A program made the position numbers and the translations under genes. Source: Allium sativum (Eukaryota; Streptophyta; Magnoliopsida; Asparagales; Amaryllidaceae). From it: a stretch of DNA of 64,000 nt. Positions 1 through 10,807 of the stretch are shown here, piece after piece. The stretch's first letter is position 1; each line of letters begins with the position of its first letter. The DNA is taken from the NCBI GenBank assembly GCA_030737875.1, contig CM060918.1, positions 775,924,552 to 775,988,551 of the forward strand. The letters are read 5' to 3'. The notes under the pieces were generated by a model. It worked only from the letters and a program-made list of their open reading frames with translations, did no database searches and was not told the DNA's origin.

Positions 1-175
1 CATTGGACCATAACCGGGCCATACGGACTCCGATTTTCGAAAACTCGGACTCTATTTCGCGTATTTTTCCGAGACGAACGCAATTACGCAGCCCGTTACC
101 CCTAATTCCCACGTCTGAGATTATTTATCCTGTAATTAGTGAATTTTAGTATTAACTAAAATTCGGGGTGTTACA
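1..175 (-). repeat. 3' LTR of element 1, partial (U3 start only)
   Basis: It matches 8403-8577 of the 5' LTR at 172 of 175 positions and stops at GGGGTGTTACA next to the polypurine tract. The rest of this LTR lies left of the window. Confidence 0.95.
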
Positions 176-188
176 TTCTCCCCTCCTT
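176..188 (-). other. Polypurine tract of element 1
   Basis: On the minus strand a 13-base all-purine run, AAGGAGGGGAGAA, directly precedes the TGTAACACCCC start of the 3' LTR. It is the plus-strand DNA priming site for reverse transcription. About 500 bp of non-coding sequence lie between the end of pol (718) and this tract. Confidence 0.9.
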
Positions 189-717
189 AAAGGATTTCGT
201 CCCCGAAATCTCTAAGCTAAGGAGAATGCATATCCTACCATCCAAATAACCATCTACTCAAATCATCAACCACGGGCATCCATTGTCCTTAAACAGTTTC
301 TAATGATGTATGAGCATATGCAAACAGTGTGTGTATATGTTCCCTATCTAATGTATGAACATATGCAAACCATGATAGTGCCATGCATCCATTATGTATG
401 CGAGAAAACCCTATCGACACATACAATATCTACATGAGTGCACAATCATTCACCAAAATGCATCATCCATGTGATAACACAACCATTATACATCCATAAA
501 TATATTTTCCTACACACAATTTTATGCAATATGCAATATGAAGTGACTGAGCCGATCTAGTGCCTAGAGTGTGTGTATATGCATCCACGAGCAACCACTA
601 GCAAACACTTGCATCCATCAACCATAACATGTCTCAAACACATGTTTCAACCATAGGTTTACCCTATCTAAAGGTCAAAGGTACTAACGAGAGGACATAC
701 CAAAGATAAGATAAGTA

Positions 718-3700
718 CTAGACAAACGATAAAGGAGAAAGTAAAGACATACCCTCAAAAAGAAATGGGTACAATGAACGCATCTTCGCTTCCGTCTCCG
801 AAGTTGCGTTGCTCTCATCTTCTCCCCATTGCACCTTGACTAGTTGAACCTCTCTGTTTCTTAACTTCCTAGTCTCTGACCCAAGGATGCGAGTAGGAGC
901 TCGTCTAATAGTCGCATCACGCTCTATCTCCATATCTCTAAGCAAGCTCGGCTCTACCACCTCTGCGGTCTCATGTAAGCATTTCCTCAGATGTGATACA
1001 TGGAATACATCATGAACACCGCTAAGTCTGTCGGGCAACTCCACCCTATATGCCATCCGTCCAATCCTTTCCTTGATAGGAAACGACCCAACAAACCTTG
1101 GTGCTAACTTCCCAACGGATCCGAAGCGAACAACATTTCTCAACGGAGATACCTTAACAAAAACCATATCCCCAACCTCAAACTCAAGATCCGTCCTTCT
1201 CTTGTCCGCATAAGATTTTTGCCTATCCTGCGCTGCTTTCATCCTTCTCCGAATCAAGTCAATCTTCTCAGAAGTCTCCCTAACCATATCAGGCCCAAGC
1301 AAGATCTTATCCGTAGATTCCCACCAACATGTAGGTGATCGACAAGGCCTTCCATAGAGAGCTTCAAAAGGAGCCATACCAATACTGGCCTGAAAGCTGT
1401 TATTATATGCGAACTCTACCAATGGAAGATGCTCTTCCCATGTACCTCCAAAATCTAAGATACAAAGTCTCAAAAGGTCTTCTAGAATACGATTCACCCT
1501 CTCAGTCTGGCCGTCTGTCTGAGGATGATATGCGGTGCTTAGACACAATTGAGTCCCCACCGCTTCTTGCAAACTTCTCCAGAACTCGCTAGTGAAGATA
1601 GGATCTCGATCACTCACTATGCTAGAGGGTACCCCATGTAATCGAACTATCTCTCGAAGATATACTGAAGCTAGCCATGGAGCAGTCCTCTTGCTCTTCA
1701 CAGGTATGAAATGGGCGCTCTTAGTAAGTCTATCTACCACCACCCAAATTCCTGTATTACCCTTCCTCGACCTGGGTAACCCGTCAATAAAATCCATCGA
1801 GACACTATCCCACTTCCACTGCGGAACCTCCAATGGGTGAAGCAACCCACCTGGTTTCCTTTGCTCCGCCTTCACTTGCTGGCACACCAAACATTGAGCG
1901 ACATACTCGGCCACATCTTTCTTCATACCGGCCCAGAAGAAAACCCTCTTCATATCTTGGTACATCTTATCCCCACCGGGATGAATGGTCATCCTAGAAC
2001 GGTGTGCGTCATCCAGAATAGCCTTCCTCAACCCTTCATCTAGCGGTACACAAAGTCTACCGCCTCTACGCAAGCACCCCCTGCCGTCTAGGGTGTACCT
2101 ACTCAAATGGCTGGACGACTCCCCCCTTATGAGCTTCTCTATCAACTCAACCAACTGTGGGTCGTCCCTCTGGGCTTCCCCAATCCGCCCCAGAAGAGTA
2201 GGTCTAACTTCCAAAGAAGCTAGCAAACCGGGTACAATATCAATGGAAGGTCTGAAATCAAACATCGAGATAAATTCCAAGCTTCGTCGTTCCACGAACA
2301 ATGGACTCAAAGACAACCTCTTCCTGCTCAAGGCGTCCGCCACCACGTTACCCTTGCCAGGGGTATACGCTATCTCGAAATCATAAGATGCTAGGAACTC
2401 CATCCACCTTTGCTGTCTTAAGTTTAGATCCTTCTGAGAGAACAAGTACTTCAAAGATTTATGGTCAGTGAACAGCTCGAATCTCTCACCAAGAAGATAA
2501 TGGCGCCAGATCTTAAGCGCAAAAACAATAGCGGCCAACTCTAGATCATGGGTAGGGTAATTTTTCTCATGTGGCCTTAACTGCCTTCCACCATAGGCTA
2601 TTACCCTTCCCTCTTGCATTAAGACTGCGCCAAGTCCTGTCCCACAGGCATCGGTATAGACAACAAATGGCTTGCTCCCATCCGGCAACACTAAAACTGG
2701 AGCCGTGGTTAAAGCTCTCTTTAACCGTCGGAACGCATCATCACAATCTACATCCCATGCAAAAACAAGATTTTTCTTTGTTAAGCGGGTTAATGGGGCT
2801 GATATCTTCGCGAAGTCTTTAATAAACTTCCTATAATAACCCGCCAACCCCAAGAAACTTCTTACTTCGGTAGCATTCTTCGGAACCTTCCAATCCTGAA
2901 TTGATACTACCTTCGCGGGATCCACAGCTATCCCTTCCTTGGAGACCACGTGCCCCAAGAACCGCACTTCCTTCCTCCAGAAGTGACATTTAGAGAATTT
3001 AGCCTTAAGGCTATGTGCTCGAAGAGTCTTCAATACCTCCCCAAGATGTAGGGCATGCTCTTCTTCACTCTTAGAAAATACTAAGATATCATCCACAAAG
3101 ACCACCACAAATTTATTAAGGAACTCCCTGAACACCCTACTCATCAAATCAACAAAGTATGCAGGGGCGTTCGTCAACCCAAATGGCATCACCAGCCACT
3201 CATAGAAACCATCCGGAGTTCTAAAGGCAGTCTTGTCTATGCTATCCTCAGCCACCCTCAACTGATGAAACCCCGTGGCTAAGTCCAACTGAGAAAATAC
3301 TGAAGCGCCAACCAACTGATCGAAAAGATCATCAATCCTCGGCAATGGGTGTCTATTCTTCTTTGTGAGCTTGTTGAGTTCTCTATAGTCTACACAAAGT
3401 CTGAGGGACCCATCTGCCTTTGTAGCAAATACTACCGGAGCACCCCACTCCGATATACTTCGTCTTATGAACCCCTTCTCAAGCAACTCCCCTACTTGCT
3501 TATGGAGTTCCCTCCTCTCACGAGGAGCCATGTGGCGCACTGGTAAAGATACAGGTTTAGCATTATCCACCAGATATATTCGGAAGTCAATCTCCCGCTT
3601 CGGAGGTAAGCCCTTCACCTCCTCAAACACATCTGGATATTCCCGGACCACTCTAACAGAATGCAAACTCTCGACTGAAGCATCGAGCGATTCAAGATAA

Positions 3701-4149
3701 CTTAGCAAAACAGATTCCATGGGATTACAAGAGATCTCGAGAGTGTTACCCAAACGGGTCATGAGCCTAACAACTCTCCTTTCACAATCAAGAACGGCAC
3801 CATTACTGGATAACCAGTCCATGCCCAAAATCAACCCATAGCCCGTGAAGCCCAATACAAAAGCATCACATCTAAACTCAATGCTAAGTATAGAAATCTT
3901 CAAACCCAAACATATCATAGACAAATAAGTGGAGCCCCTAATTGGGTTTGAAACAACCAAGGGATCATCTACCAGACTGGTGTCTAAGTGCAGTGACTCA
4001 ACTAATGATGATGAGATAAACGAATGCGATGCGCCTGAATCAAACAATGTACGGACAGGATGATCAAATAGAAAAACCAGACTTTCAACGGAAATAGTTC
4101 TACCTCTCTGCTGAACCGGTGGAACTGAGAGAGCCTGAACTTGCCCCCC
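718..4149 (-). CDS. Pol polyprotein of element 1 (protease, RT, RNase H, integrase, chromodomain)
   Basis: This is an uninterrupted pol frame. The aspartic protease shows FDSGASHSF. The reverse transcriptase has FVDDIL with both catalytic Asp codons at 3088-3093. RNase H starts at the TDACGTG motif. The integrase has an HHCC-type finger ending CLVC, then the Asp-Asp-Glu sites MDFIDG, VSDRDP and QTERVN. The C-terminus has the GKLAPRF and [12 protein letters not shown] region and a chromodomain with [10 protein letters not shown]. The chromodomain's usual second Trp, kept as CTWETE in element 2, is Ser here (ATSETE). There is no natural start codon: the first start-like codon, at 4047, is a TTG inside the protease, so Pol must be made as a Gag fusion. 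The frame is open upstream to the G6 run at 4144-4149 and is -1 relative to gag. Products would act in cytoplasmic particles and, for integrase, in the nucleus. Confidence 0.93.
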   Translation of the reverse strand, partial: GGQVQALSVPPVQQRGRTISVESLVFLFDHPVRTLFDSGASHSFISSSLVESLHLDTSLVDDPLVVSNPIRGSTYLSMICLGLKISILSIEFRCDAFVLGFTGYGLILGMDWLSSNGAVLDCERRVVRLMTRLGNTLEISCNPMESVLLSYLESLDASVESLHSVRVVREYPDVFEEVKGLPPKREIDFRIYLVDNAKPVSLPVRHMAPRERRELHKQVGELLEKGFIRRSISEWGAPVVFATKADGSLRLCVDYRELNKLTKKNRHPLPRIDDLFDQLVGASVFSQLDLATGFHQLRVAEDSIDKTAFRTPDGFYEWLVMPFGLTNAPAYFVDLMSRVFREFLNKFVVVFVDDILVFSKSEEEHALHLGEVLKTLRAHSLKAKFSKCHFWRKEVRFLGHVVSKEGIAVDPAKVVSIQDWKVPKNATEVRSFLGLAGYYRKFIKDFAKISAPLTRLTKKNLVFAWDVDCDDAFRRLKRALTTAPVLVLPDGSKPFVVYTDACGTGLGAVLMQEGRVIAYGGRQLRPHEKNYPTHDLELAAIVFALKIWRHYLLGERFELFTDHKSLKYLFSQKDLNLRQQRWMEFLASYDFEIAYTPGKGNVVADALSRKRLSLSPLFVERRSLEFISMFDFRPSIDIVPGLLASLEVRPTLLGRIGEAQRDDPQLVELIEKLIRGESSSHLSRYTLDGRGCLRRGGRLCVPLDEGLRKAILDDAHRSRMTIHPGGDKMYQDMKRVFFWAGMKKDVAEYVAQCLVCQQVKAEQRKPGGLLHPLEVPQWKWDSVSMDFIDGLPRSRKGNTGIWVVVDRLTKSAHFIPVKSKRTAPWLASVYLREIVRLHGVPSSIVSDRDPIFTSEFWRSLQEAVGTQLCLSTAYHPQTDGQTERVNRILEDLLRLCILDFGGTWEEHLPLVEFAYNNSFQASIGMAPFEALYGRPCRSPTCWWESTDKILLGPDMVRETSEKIDLIRRRMKAAQDRQKSYADKRRTDLEFEVGDMVFVKVSPLRNVVRFGSVGKLAPRFVGSFPIKERIGRMAYRVELPDRLSGVHDVFHVSHLRKCLHETAEVVEPSLLRDMEIERDATIRRAPTRILGSETRKLRNREVQLVKVQWGEDESNATSETEAKMRSLYPFLFEGMSLLSPLSFV

Positions 4150-5108
4150 GCCTGAGCTGGTGCCATTAGAACTTGCACCTGACCTCCTGAGGTAGATCCC
4201 GTCCTTTGCCCCTTCTTAGGACAATCTTTTATTAGGTGCCCTGCTTCGCCACAGTGGAAGCAGCCTGTCTTCTTCTTCTTGCGACAATCCTTGCTTAGGT
4301 GGCCAGGTGTCCCACAATTGAAACACTTCTTCTTCTTGTCCTTGCCACCGTTGCCTTTCCCACCTTTGTTTTGTTGTTGTTGCTGAGGTCTCTTTTGATC
4401 TCCCTTCTTCTCGGGTGCCTTATTAGCATTGGGACCCTTTTCTTCTTCATGCATGAGTGCCATGTCAACTAGCTTCTCAAAGGTGGCCCCCATAGGGATG
4501 TGAGTCATAGCCAACCCATGCATCGGTTCATTTAAGCCTTTCACGAACCTCAAAGCCTTCTTCTCCGGTGTATTCACCATGTCTAGGCCAAACCTTGCCA
4601 ATTGATTAAACTTGTTAACATATTCCTTCACCGAAAGATTTCCTTGCTTTAGAGTCAAGAATCTTTCCATATACAAGTTTTCCTCCGCCCTTGAGAGAAA
4701 CTTTGCCACAAATCTTTGCTTAAAATCCGCCCAAGAGTCAACGGGGCGTTCTCCGTTAGTAACCTCCCACCAGAATGAGGCCTCTCCCTTCATTAACCAA
4801 GCAGCCAACTTGACTTTCTTCCCTTCTTCCATCTCAAAGATATCTATCAACTCTTCCACCTCCTTAAGCCAATCTCTAGCCTCCACAAAGGTTTCAGATC
4901 CTTGAAAAGGTTTCCCTCCCATAGCTTTAAATTCCTTGCAAGTCTTAGCAAAAGTATCCGTGCGAGGAGGAGGGGGAGGAGGAAGATCGGGTGCTACGGT
5001 TGGTGGAGGAACATTTGCTGGACCCGTAGTGGTGGCCCTAGCCTCCATCAATCTCCTATACCATACTGGTATCGTCACACCCTCCGGAAAATTAAGATTC
5101 TCGGCCAT
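4002..5108 (-). CDS. Gag polyprotein of element 1
   Basis: Gag starts at a true ATG (5108-5106), 181 bp after the primer site. It has a Pro-rich N-terminal segment (about residues 35-50), then a retrotransposon gag capsid-type domain (about 70-230) with [17 protein letters not shown] and [13 protein letters not shown] Lys/Gln-rich linker leads to two CCHC zinc knuckles, at residues 262-275 ([14 protein letters not shown]) and 283-296 ([14 protein letters not shown]). The knuckles bind RNA and the capsid domain builds the particle. The last ~45 residues look like an out-of-frame read of the pol frame: the two frames overlap from 4149 to 4002, and the reading frame is lost at the G6 run. Confidence in Gag identity is high; the true C-terminus is uncertain. 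Confidence 0.93.
   Translation of the reverse strand: MAENLNFPEGVTIPVWYRRLMEARATTTGPANVPPPTVAPDLPPPPPPRTDTFAKTCKEFKAMGGKPFQGSETFVEARDWLKEVEELIDIFEMEEGKKVKLAAWLMKGEASFWWEVTNGERPVDSWADFKQRFVAKFLSRAEENLYMERFLTLKQGNLSVKEYVNKFNQLARFGLDMVNTPEKKALRFVKGLNEPMHGLAMTHIPMGATFEKLVDMALMHEEEKGPNANKAPEKKGDQKRPQQQQQNKGGKGNGGKDKKKKCFNCGTPGHLSKDCRKKKKTGCFHCGEAGHLIKDCPKKGQRTGSTSGGQVQVLMAPAQAGGKFRLSQFHRFSREVELFPLKVWFFYLIILSVHCLIQAHRIRLSHHH
4143..4149 (-). other. GGGGGGC heptamer at the gag/pol frame change
   Basis: In the gag frame the codons read GCG GGG GGC (4151-4143), so G GGG GGC fits the X-XXY-YYZ layout of a -1 ribosomal slippery site. The pol frame is exactly -1 from gag here. Alternatively a G was lost from the run. 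Element 2 has its second zinc knuckle and protease in one frame, which favours the simple indel. Confidence 0.45.
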
Positions 5109-5289
5109 GCTGAAACGAAAAAGGAAAGATTCAAAACGGAGAATTCGAAGGATATAGATATGGCTATTGGGGATTATGCTTTTCTTTCAAAAACTTTTCT
5201 CTTTAAAAGACATGTTTTTGAAAATATCTTTTCCAAAAATGTTTTAGAAAAATAGTTTTCTAAAAATTTTATCTGTTCCGGTAACCTTT

Positions 5290-5301
5290 GCTCTGATACC
5301 A
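5290..5301 (-). other. Primer-binding site of element 1 (initiator tRNA-Met)
   Basis: TGGTATCAGAGC on the minus strand, two bases inside the 5' LTR, matches the usual plant initiator-Met tRNA 3' end complement. The region 5109-5289 between it and the gag ATG is untranslated leader with no feature I recognise. Confidence 0.95.
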
Positions 5302-7215
5302 CGTGTAACACCCCACACCCGCTATGGTCACTCACAAAGGGAATGCCATAGCATCGGTGGAGTATTTTAGTGAATATAGAACAGAAAAATTACACCAAAA
5401 CAGATATAAATAGTACTTGAAATTTTAAAACATCATCTCATAACAGCGGAAATAAACATGTCTGGTTACATCATAAAGCCATGATAAAAGTCAAGTACAA
5501 TATCCGTCAAAATAAAGAAGTACATAATCCCACTCTCTCATACAATAGCCATAACAAAAGAAAAGATAACTGGATAACTGGAGCTTTACATCTACCCAAG
5601 CTCCCAAAGGCTGGAACAGCAATCCGATCAAGCTCTACTACCGCTAGGATCCACCGTAGGACCTGAGGGTTGGGAAAAAAAATAAAAACAACGGGGTCAG
5701 ACATAAGTCTGAGTGAGCCCTATAACCTTAACAATACAATTATTAAAGTAATTAGGGTATGACATGAACTCGGTACGGTACCTTTGGGGATAATAACTAC
5801 ACTAAGTAGCCAACAACATAGGATGAACTAAGATAACCGTCAGGACGCATCTACCCACCCAAGGATAATTACTAACTGCACCACACCAGTCATTCCTACT
5901 TAAAGGTTGATCCCTTCCAAGGACTTAGAAAATTTCCCCAATAATTTCATGTACTCCTAGCTCACTACATAGGTGTCGTCTGCCCCTATCTCCACTAGGT
6001 GTACTCAGTAATTCTTACCCAGTAGTTTCGTGTACCCCTACATAGGTGCCGTCTGCCCCTATCTTCACTAGGTGTACCCACTACTCCCCATCGATCGGCT
6101 CCCTACCGTAGATACCCGTGCTGGTCCCACAGTGGGGTGTATCACTCCCCTAAAGTGACTACCCAATACTAACGGTGCACGGCTTTATATCTACACGATG
6201 CAACAACGGCTTATCTACCAGCCCGGGCCCACACACGCATATGAAGCCCGTTGGACTTGCGTTGCCACCGCTAACCCGTTTTGGCCTCTTATAATCAAGC
6301 CCAATATGCGTGTCCCGTCACTCGACATGGGTCGAGCCCACAAAGATACGTTTGGGATATTGGTTGAAATGGGCCCCCACAAGCTACCCACTTAAGCTTG
6401 TCATATATCTAGTGTATCCCACTTAACCCTTTAATCATGTTTAGTTACATGTTTCCACTTGGTTAAGTATTCTAATCGTATTTTCTATTGCCACCCAAGG
6501 CAACCCACTAGATTCCACATGCCACCCAAGGCAACCACAAAATTTCCTCATGCCACCCAAGGCACCCACTTAACCCCTCATGTCCCACTACATGCTATTA
6601 TGGTTAAGTGTTTCTTAATTAATTAAGACCGTGATCTCCCGTAAAGACCTCCCACATTAGACTGGCTGTTATGACCGCCTGGTTAAGCCGGTAGAATCCG
6701 GGCAGTCTTACGTCATAACAGAGTCTAACCTCGTGTCTTTACCTTAATCACGTATTTAATTTATGGCTAAGACCTCTCACATTGGGCTGACATTTGTAGC
6801 AACTGGTTAAGCCGGTCGGGTCCGGGCAGTTTTACACTACAAATGAGTCCAACCTCGTGTCTTAGTCGATTAATTACACCTAATTAATCACCCCCATATT
6901 AATTATCCCTAATTAATATCAAGTTTACCATAACATGGGTAGACCTAACTCAATAGGTAAATTCCCATGGGGTAGACCTAACTCAATAGGTAAATTCCCA
7001 CTTATGGTAATTTATTTTTTTATGGTATGCTTAATCATACCCAATCATCCATTTATTAACATATTTACCCACCCCATCGTTCCCCACGTAAATCGTTCTC
7101 ATTTCATGACATAATAAAAGGGGAAGATCCATCACACATATCATGGGTTTAGCATATAACTTTGTCATGGGTTAAGAGGATGTCAACTTGCATATATGAA
7201 CACATATTAACCCAA

Positions 7216-7641
7216 CTTGCATTTAAGCATACACATAACTTGCATAATTATTCACATAACTTCATAAGCATGCATAACATGTTAATCTTGCATTTGAGCA
7301 TACACATAACTTGCATATTCATTCACATAACTTCATAAGCATGCATAACATGTTAATCTTGCATTTGAGCATACACATAACTTGCATATTCATTCACATA
7401 ACTTCATAAGCATGCACAACATGTTAATCTTGCATTTGAGCATACACATAACTTGCATATTCATTCACATAACTTCATAAGCATGCATAACATGTTAATC
7501 TTGCATTTGAGCATACACATAACTTGCATATTCATTCACATAACTTCATAAGCATGCATAACATGTTAATCTTGCATTTGAGCATACACATAACTTGCAT
7601 ATTCATTCACATAACTTCATAAGCATGCATAACATGTTACA
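7216..7641. repeat. 71-bp tandem repeat, six copies, in element 1 LTR
   Basis: The unit begins CTTGCATTTGAGCATACACA and restarts at 7216, 7287, 7358, 7429, 7500 and 7571. The copies are nearly identical; the first differs most. The array lies downstream of the TATA box, so it is in the transcribed part of the LTR. Confidence 0.95.
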
Positions 7642-8070
7642 TAATAGATCAATGTCCAACTTAGTGTTTTGCATCATAATCATCATGAAACATAGCACCA
7701 AACTTGCATAAAGATATAACATTAAACTTGCATAAAAATGTTATGAACACATATACTAAACTTGCATGACATAGAGCATATAACTTGCAAAACACATGAC
7801 ATATACAATATTAAGCTTGCATAAACACATTGATCCACAAACATAACCATACATCATCATATCCTATCTTAATCAATTTAACAATTGATTATTAAGGGGA
7901 TAGAAGCTCACCAAAACAAAATTAGCAAACTAATGAAGAAGATTAAGAGGCTAGAAGTTGATTTGGAATGCTATCCCTTCTCTAATTTTGGTGGAGGCTC
8001 TCTCAAGTTTCAATTTGCCATAGTTTAGTTACTAGATTTAATTATGAATGAATTAGGGTAGGGTTAGGGT

Positions 8071-8080
8071 CTTATTTATA
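8071..8080 (-). promoter_or_regulatory. TATA box of element 1 LTR
   Basis: TATAAATAAG on the minus strand, about 500 bp inside the LTR start. It is the only good TATA in the first 600 bp of the LTR. Confidence 0.6.
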
Positions 8081-8230
8081 GGATTAGGTGAGTGTTTTAG
8101 GCCCTTAGATTAACCCTAGATTAGATTAGGACCCTTAGATTTAGGAAATCTCTAGAACCAGCCCTCCTAGCCAGCCTGAAACCCAACCTGGTGCAACCTG
8201 GTGCACCCAGGTTCACTGAACGGTGCCACC

Positions 8231-8300
8231 CTGTCGACAGGCAAGTCGACAGGCATGTCGACACCCCTGTCGACAGGCCTGTCGACAGCCCTGTCGACAT
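8231..8300. repeat. 12-bp periodic GTCGAC array in U3
   Basis: Six GTCGAC cores begin at 8233, 8245, 8257, 8269, 8281 and 8293, exactly 12 bp apart. Several lie in the longer palindrome CTGTCGACAG. The array lies 150-230 bp upstream of the TATA box, where a retrotransposon enhancer would sit. Confidence 0.9.
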
Positions 8301-8306
8301 GGGTTG

Positions 8307-8324
8307 GGCGGGAAGCTTCCCGCC
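8307..8324. repeat. 18-bp perfect palindrome in U3
   Basis: GGCGGGAAGCTTCCCGCC reads the same on both strands. It sits just beside the GTCGAC array. Confidence 0.9.
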
Positions 8325-8885
8325 TGACCCCGCCTGGCCCATCCCAAATCTGAATATTTGAATTTTCAAATCTGTTTTAGTTTTAAATTTTTCTGCTAAC
8401 TTCATTGGACCATAACCGGGCCATACGGACTCCGATTTTCGAAAACTCGGACTCTATTTCGCGTATTTTTCCGAGACGAACGCAATTACGTAGCCCGTTA
8501 CCCCTAATTCCCACGTCTGAGATTATTTATTCTATAATTAGTGAATTTTAGTATTAACTAAAATTCGGGGTGTTACAAATCTAAATAATTTGTAATTAAA
8601 AACAATATTTACCTAAATAATCAAGATATGTATACACATTTAAAAATAGCAAATTGTTTTCAAAATTCAAAATGTAAAATATAACTTAAGCAATTCATAA
8701 GAAAAGCTAATAAATAAGAAGAGAATAATTCTTAAGTAATTCTTCCTTTTTTTTTTTTTGAACTTTCTAATGGGAGAAACCGGCACTGTCGTAAAACTTT
8801 CTCTATTGCAACTAACCCGGTCCGCGGGGTCATCAGGCTTATGCAAATGATAAGCCCCTTTATTTGAACTAAAGTGCATGAGGCG

Positions 8886-8896
8886 GGAATCGAACC
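8886..8896 (-). promoter_or_regulatory. Pol III B box of the SINE
   Basis: GGTTCGATTCC on the minus strand matches the B-box form GGTTCRANNCC. The A box nearer the 5' end is less clear and lies close to the MITE insertion. Confidence 0.7.
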
Positions 8897-8955
8897 CTCT
8901 CTCTTCCTGGGGAGTTAGGAACCCCCACCGCACCACCCGCACTAGAGCTGCGGAC

Positions 8956-9581
8956 TAGAGGTGAGCAAACCTCCGTTCCGTTTTGGGTAAAATCGAAGCC
9001 GAAAGACCTCGGTTTTAAAAATCGATAACCGAAGCCGTAACTGAAGCATCGGTTTCGGTTTCAAAATCTCGGTTTCGGTTTTTATCGGTTCGGTTTCGGT
9101 TTTAAAACCGATTTAAACAAAAAATATTATAAATTTAAACAACCATAAAAGAAATTAAAATAAATTGTTTTACTCGAATGTATCGAGACACATGATACAG
9201 AGTACAAGCAAAATTATTATACTTAAATATATGATTAAGTAGAGATTATATAAATGAAATTCCTATCTATATCTTTAACCCAATTCTTTATGTTTGTAGG
9301 ATACATCCAAGACGTCATATATGCTAAATACAAAACATGATTATAAATTACAAATATTATATATTTATTTAATTATTTTAATAATTCGGTTCGGTTTCGG
9401 TTTTTTCGGTTCTGTTCGGTTTGGATCTAAAACCGAAATCGAAATATTAGTACGGTTCGGTTTTTTGATTTTCGGTTTTTTTCGATTTCGGTTTTTTTTT
9501 TCGGTTCGGTTTTTTTTTTCGGTTCGGTTTTTATCGGTTTCGGTTCGGTTTCGGGTTTTTTCGGTTTTTTGCTCACCCCGA
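8956..9581. mobile_element. hAT-like MITE inserted in the SINE (626 bp)
   Basis: The ends are TAGAGGTGAGC and, inverted, TCGGGGTGAGC (9 of 11 match). The flanking 8-bp repeats are CTGCGGAC (8948-8955) and CCGCGGAC (9582-9589), seven of eight matching. Both flanks are packed with copies of CGGTTTCGGTT-type subterminal repeats, as in hAT non-autonomous elements. No transposase is encoded. Confidence 0.85.
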
Positions 9582-9606
9582 CCGCGGACATAAGTAATTC
9601 TTCCTT

Positions 9607-10330
9607 GTAATAACTAACATTTGAAAATTTTGATATTTTATAAGATAACATCTACAAATGAAAATCTAAAAGAGAAATCAAATAAATTATAAAATAAGTG
9701 ACTTATTTTGTTTTAATTAAAAACATATATGCATACAAGTGAATAAGGCAAGTAGCATTGTTACATATAGTGAACATGTACACATATGTAAAATCATATA
9801 AGATATGATTAATAATCTGATTTGTCTTTTTTATATGTAAAACAAAAATTTATAAAACCAAAATATAATTAGGTATGATAAGATAACAATTTTATGTGCA
9901 ATCACTCTTGATTAATTAATACATACTCAGTACTAACACTAGTTATTGGACCAGCAAAACTTATCAAAACAGTAGCGAAATCTTGTGCATTTATTAACCT
10001 GTACAAATCAAGATTTCCGTTCTAATCACATTAAACATTTGTTTTTCCTTTTCATGCTTGCCAAGTATCAGTTGAATTCGAACTAGCCCATATATACGCA
10101 TTTAAACTCAAAGAAACAAGGGACTATTTGCAAACAGCTGAAACAAAGGAAAGAAACAAAGCATGGTAAAGAAAACACTGTGAGTAAACACCCTGAAACT
10201 CTTTTACTGTTTGACATAAATTTCTAGCGCATTCAAATTTATTTGTGCTGATATGGACCTATCTTATTTGATTCAAATAGTGAAGTGTTTAAAAGATTTG
10301 CTTTTGTAAATAATTAGAATATGACATGAT
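9607..10330. other. AT-rich stretch, no feature seen
   Basis: There is no open frame of note, no LTR end and no tandem repeat on either strand. Confidence 0.6.
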
Positions 10331-10498
10331 TGTTAGGACAACTTGGGGAAAAAGATGTGAACTTAAAGTAAATACTGTATATAATGTTGGCTAAACATTA
10401 AATGCAAGATTATTGGGAAATTTAAAAAAAAAGGTGAATGGTTATGTTAATTAGTGAAAATGTAGTGTCTTTAGAGTCAAAAGTCATGTCCTTCAACC

Positions 10499-10586
10499 GA
10501 AGAGTCATGCCGGTTGAAATGAAGAGTCGTGTCGGTTGAAATGAAGAGTCGTGTCGGTTAAAGTGAAAAGTCGTGTCTGTTCGTTA
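10499..10586. repeat. 22-bp tandem repeat, four copies
   Basis: Units start at 10499, 10521, 10543 and 10565 with the core GAAGAGTCGTGTCGGTTGAA. The copies are slightly diverged. The array sits just upstream of a TATA box. Confidence 0.85.
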
Positions 10587-10634
10587 AGTGTCATGTCCAT
10601 TAATGTTGTGTCTTTTGAGAAGTTATGTAAACCA

Positions 10635-10644
10635 CTATATATAT
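10635..10644 (+). promoter_or_regulatory. Possible TATA box
   Basis: CTATATATATG lies 50 bp downstream of the 22-bp repeats. A GT splice-donor-like CAGGTAAG follows at about 10693. Confidence 0.4.
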
Positions 10645-10807
10645 GTGTGGTCATTTAGTTTAAGTGAGAGGGAAGATAAGGGAAGGAAGCACCCAGGTAA
10701 GAGTGTTGTAAGGGAAGTGAAAAAAAATGTAAAAATAAGGAAATTATAAAAAGAGTTCTTCCTCAAAAACAAAATTTAAGTTTCCTCCTTATCTTCTCAA
10801 TTCTACA

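Larger units (their letters stand above)
1..8577 (-). mobile_element. Element 1: Ty3/gypsy chromovirus (Tekay/Del-like), 3' LTR cut by window edge
   Basis: The order on the minus strand is LTR (8577-5304), initiator tRNA-Met primer site, gag, protease-RT-RNase H-integrase-chromodomain, polypurine tract, LTR (175-1). The LTR ends are TGTAACACCCC and GGGGTGTTACA. The visible 175 bp of the 3' LTR align without gaps to 8403-8577 with three transitions by hand count (about 98% identity), so the insertion looks fairly recent. The right flank starts AATCT, which should be the 5-bp target duplication, but its partner lies outside the window. Clade assignment rests on the chromodomain, the enzyme order and the long LTR, and is inference. 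Confidence 0.95.
5304..8577 (-). repeat. 5' LTR of element 1 (3.27 kb)
   Basis: It runs from GGGGTGTTACA (8577 side) to TGTAACACCCC (5304 side), so its ends are inverted copies of each other. It holds a TATA box (8071-8080), a 12-bp GTCGAC array and a perfect palindrome upstream of it, and six 71-bp tandem repeats downstream. Short open frames inside it are not genes. It drives transcription leftward. Confidence 0.95.
8749..9590 (-). mobile_element. tRNA-derived SINE, interrupted by a hAT-like MITE
   Basis: The minus strand reads from a tRNA-like head, through a pol III B box GGTTCGATTCC (8886-8896), to a poly-A tail (poly-T at 8749-8759). Both sides carry the same 16-bp direct repeat TAAGTAATTCTTCCTT (8733-8748 and 9591-9606). 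Without the MITE the SINE is about 208 bp. It has no coding capacity and would need a LINE's enzymes to move. Confidence 0.85.
10331..10807 (+). repeat. Promoter-like block, possibly a solo LTR
   Basis: It starts TGTTAGGACAAC and ends CTCAATTCTACA, and contains four 22-bp tandem repeats followed 50 bp later by a TATA box. This resembles a Ty1/copia LTR, but the flanking 5-mers do not match (ATGAT and TATAA), so the borders are a guess. Confidence 0.3.

Noticed and set aside
1335..3700. Plus-strand frames opposite pol
   Set aside because: They are shadows of the pol reading frame with no domains.
4045..4047. A start codon for pol at 4047
   Set aside because: The codon is TTG within the protease motif, not a plausible eukaryotic start. 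Pol is expected as a fusion with Gag.
7216..7641. Regular repeats that could suggest a CRISPR array
   Set aside because: Units are head-to-tail without unique spacers, inside a plant retrotransposon LTR.
9321..9651. Frames on both strands rich in FGFF or KTEPKK
   Set aside because: They are translations of the CGGTTTCGGTT subterminal repeats of the MITE.
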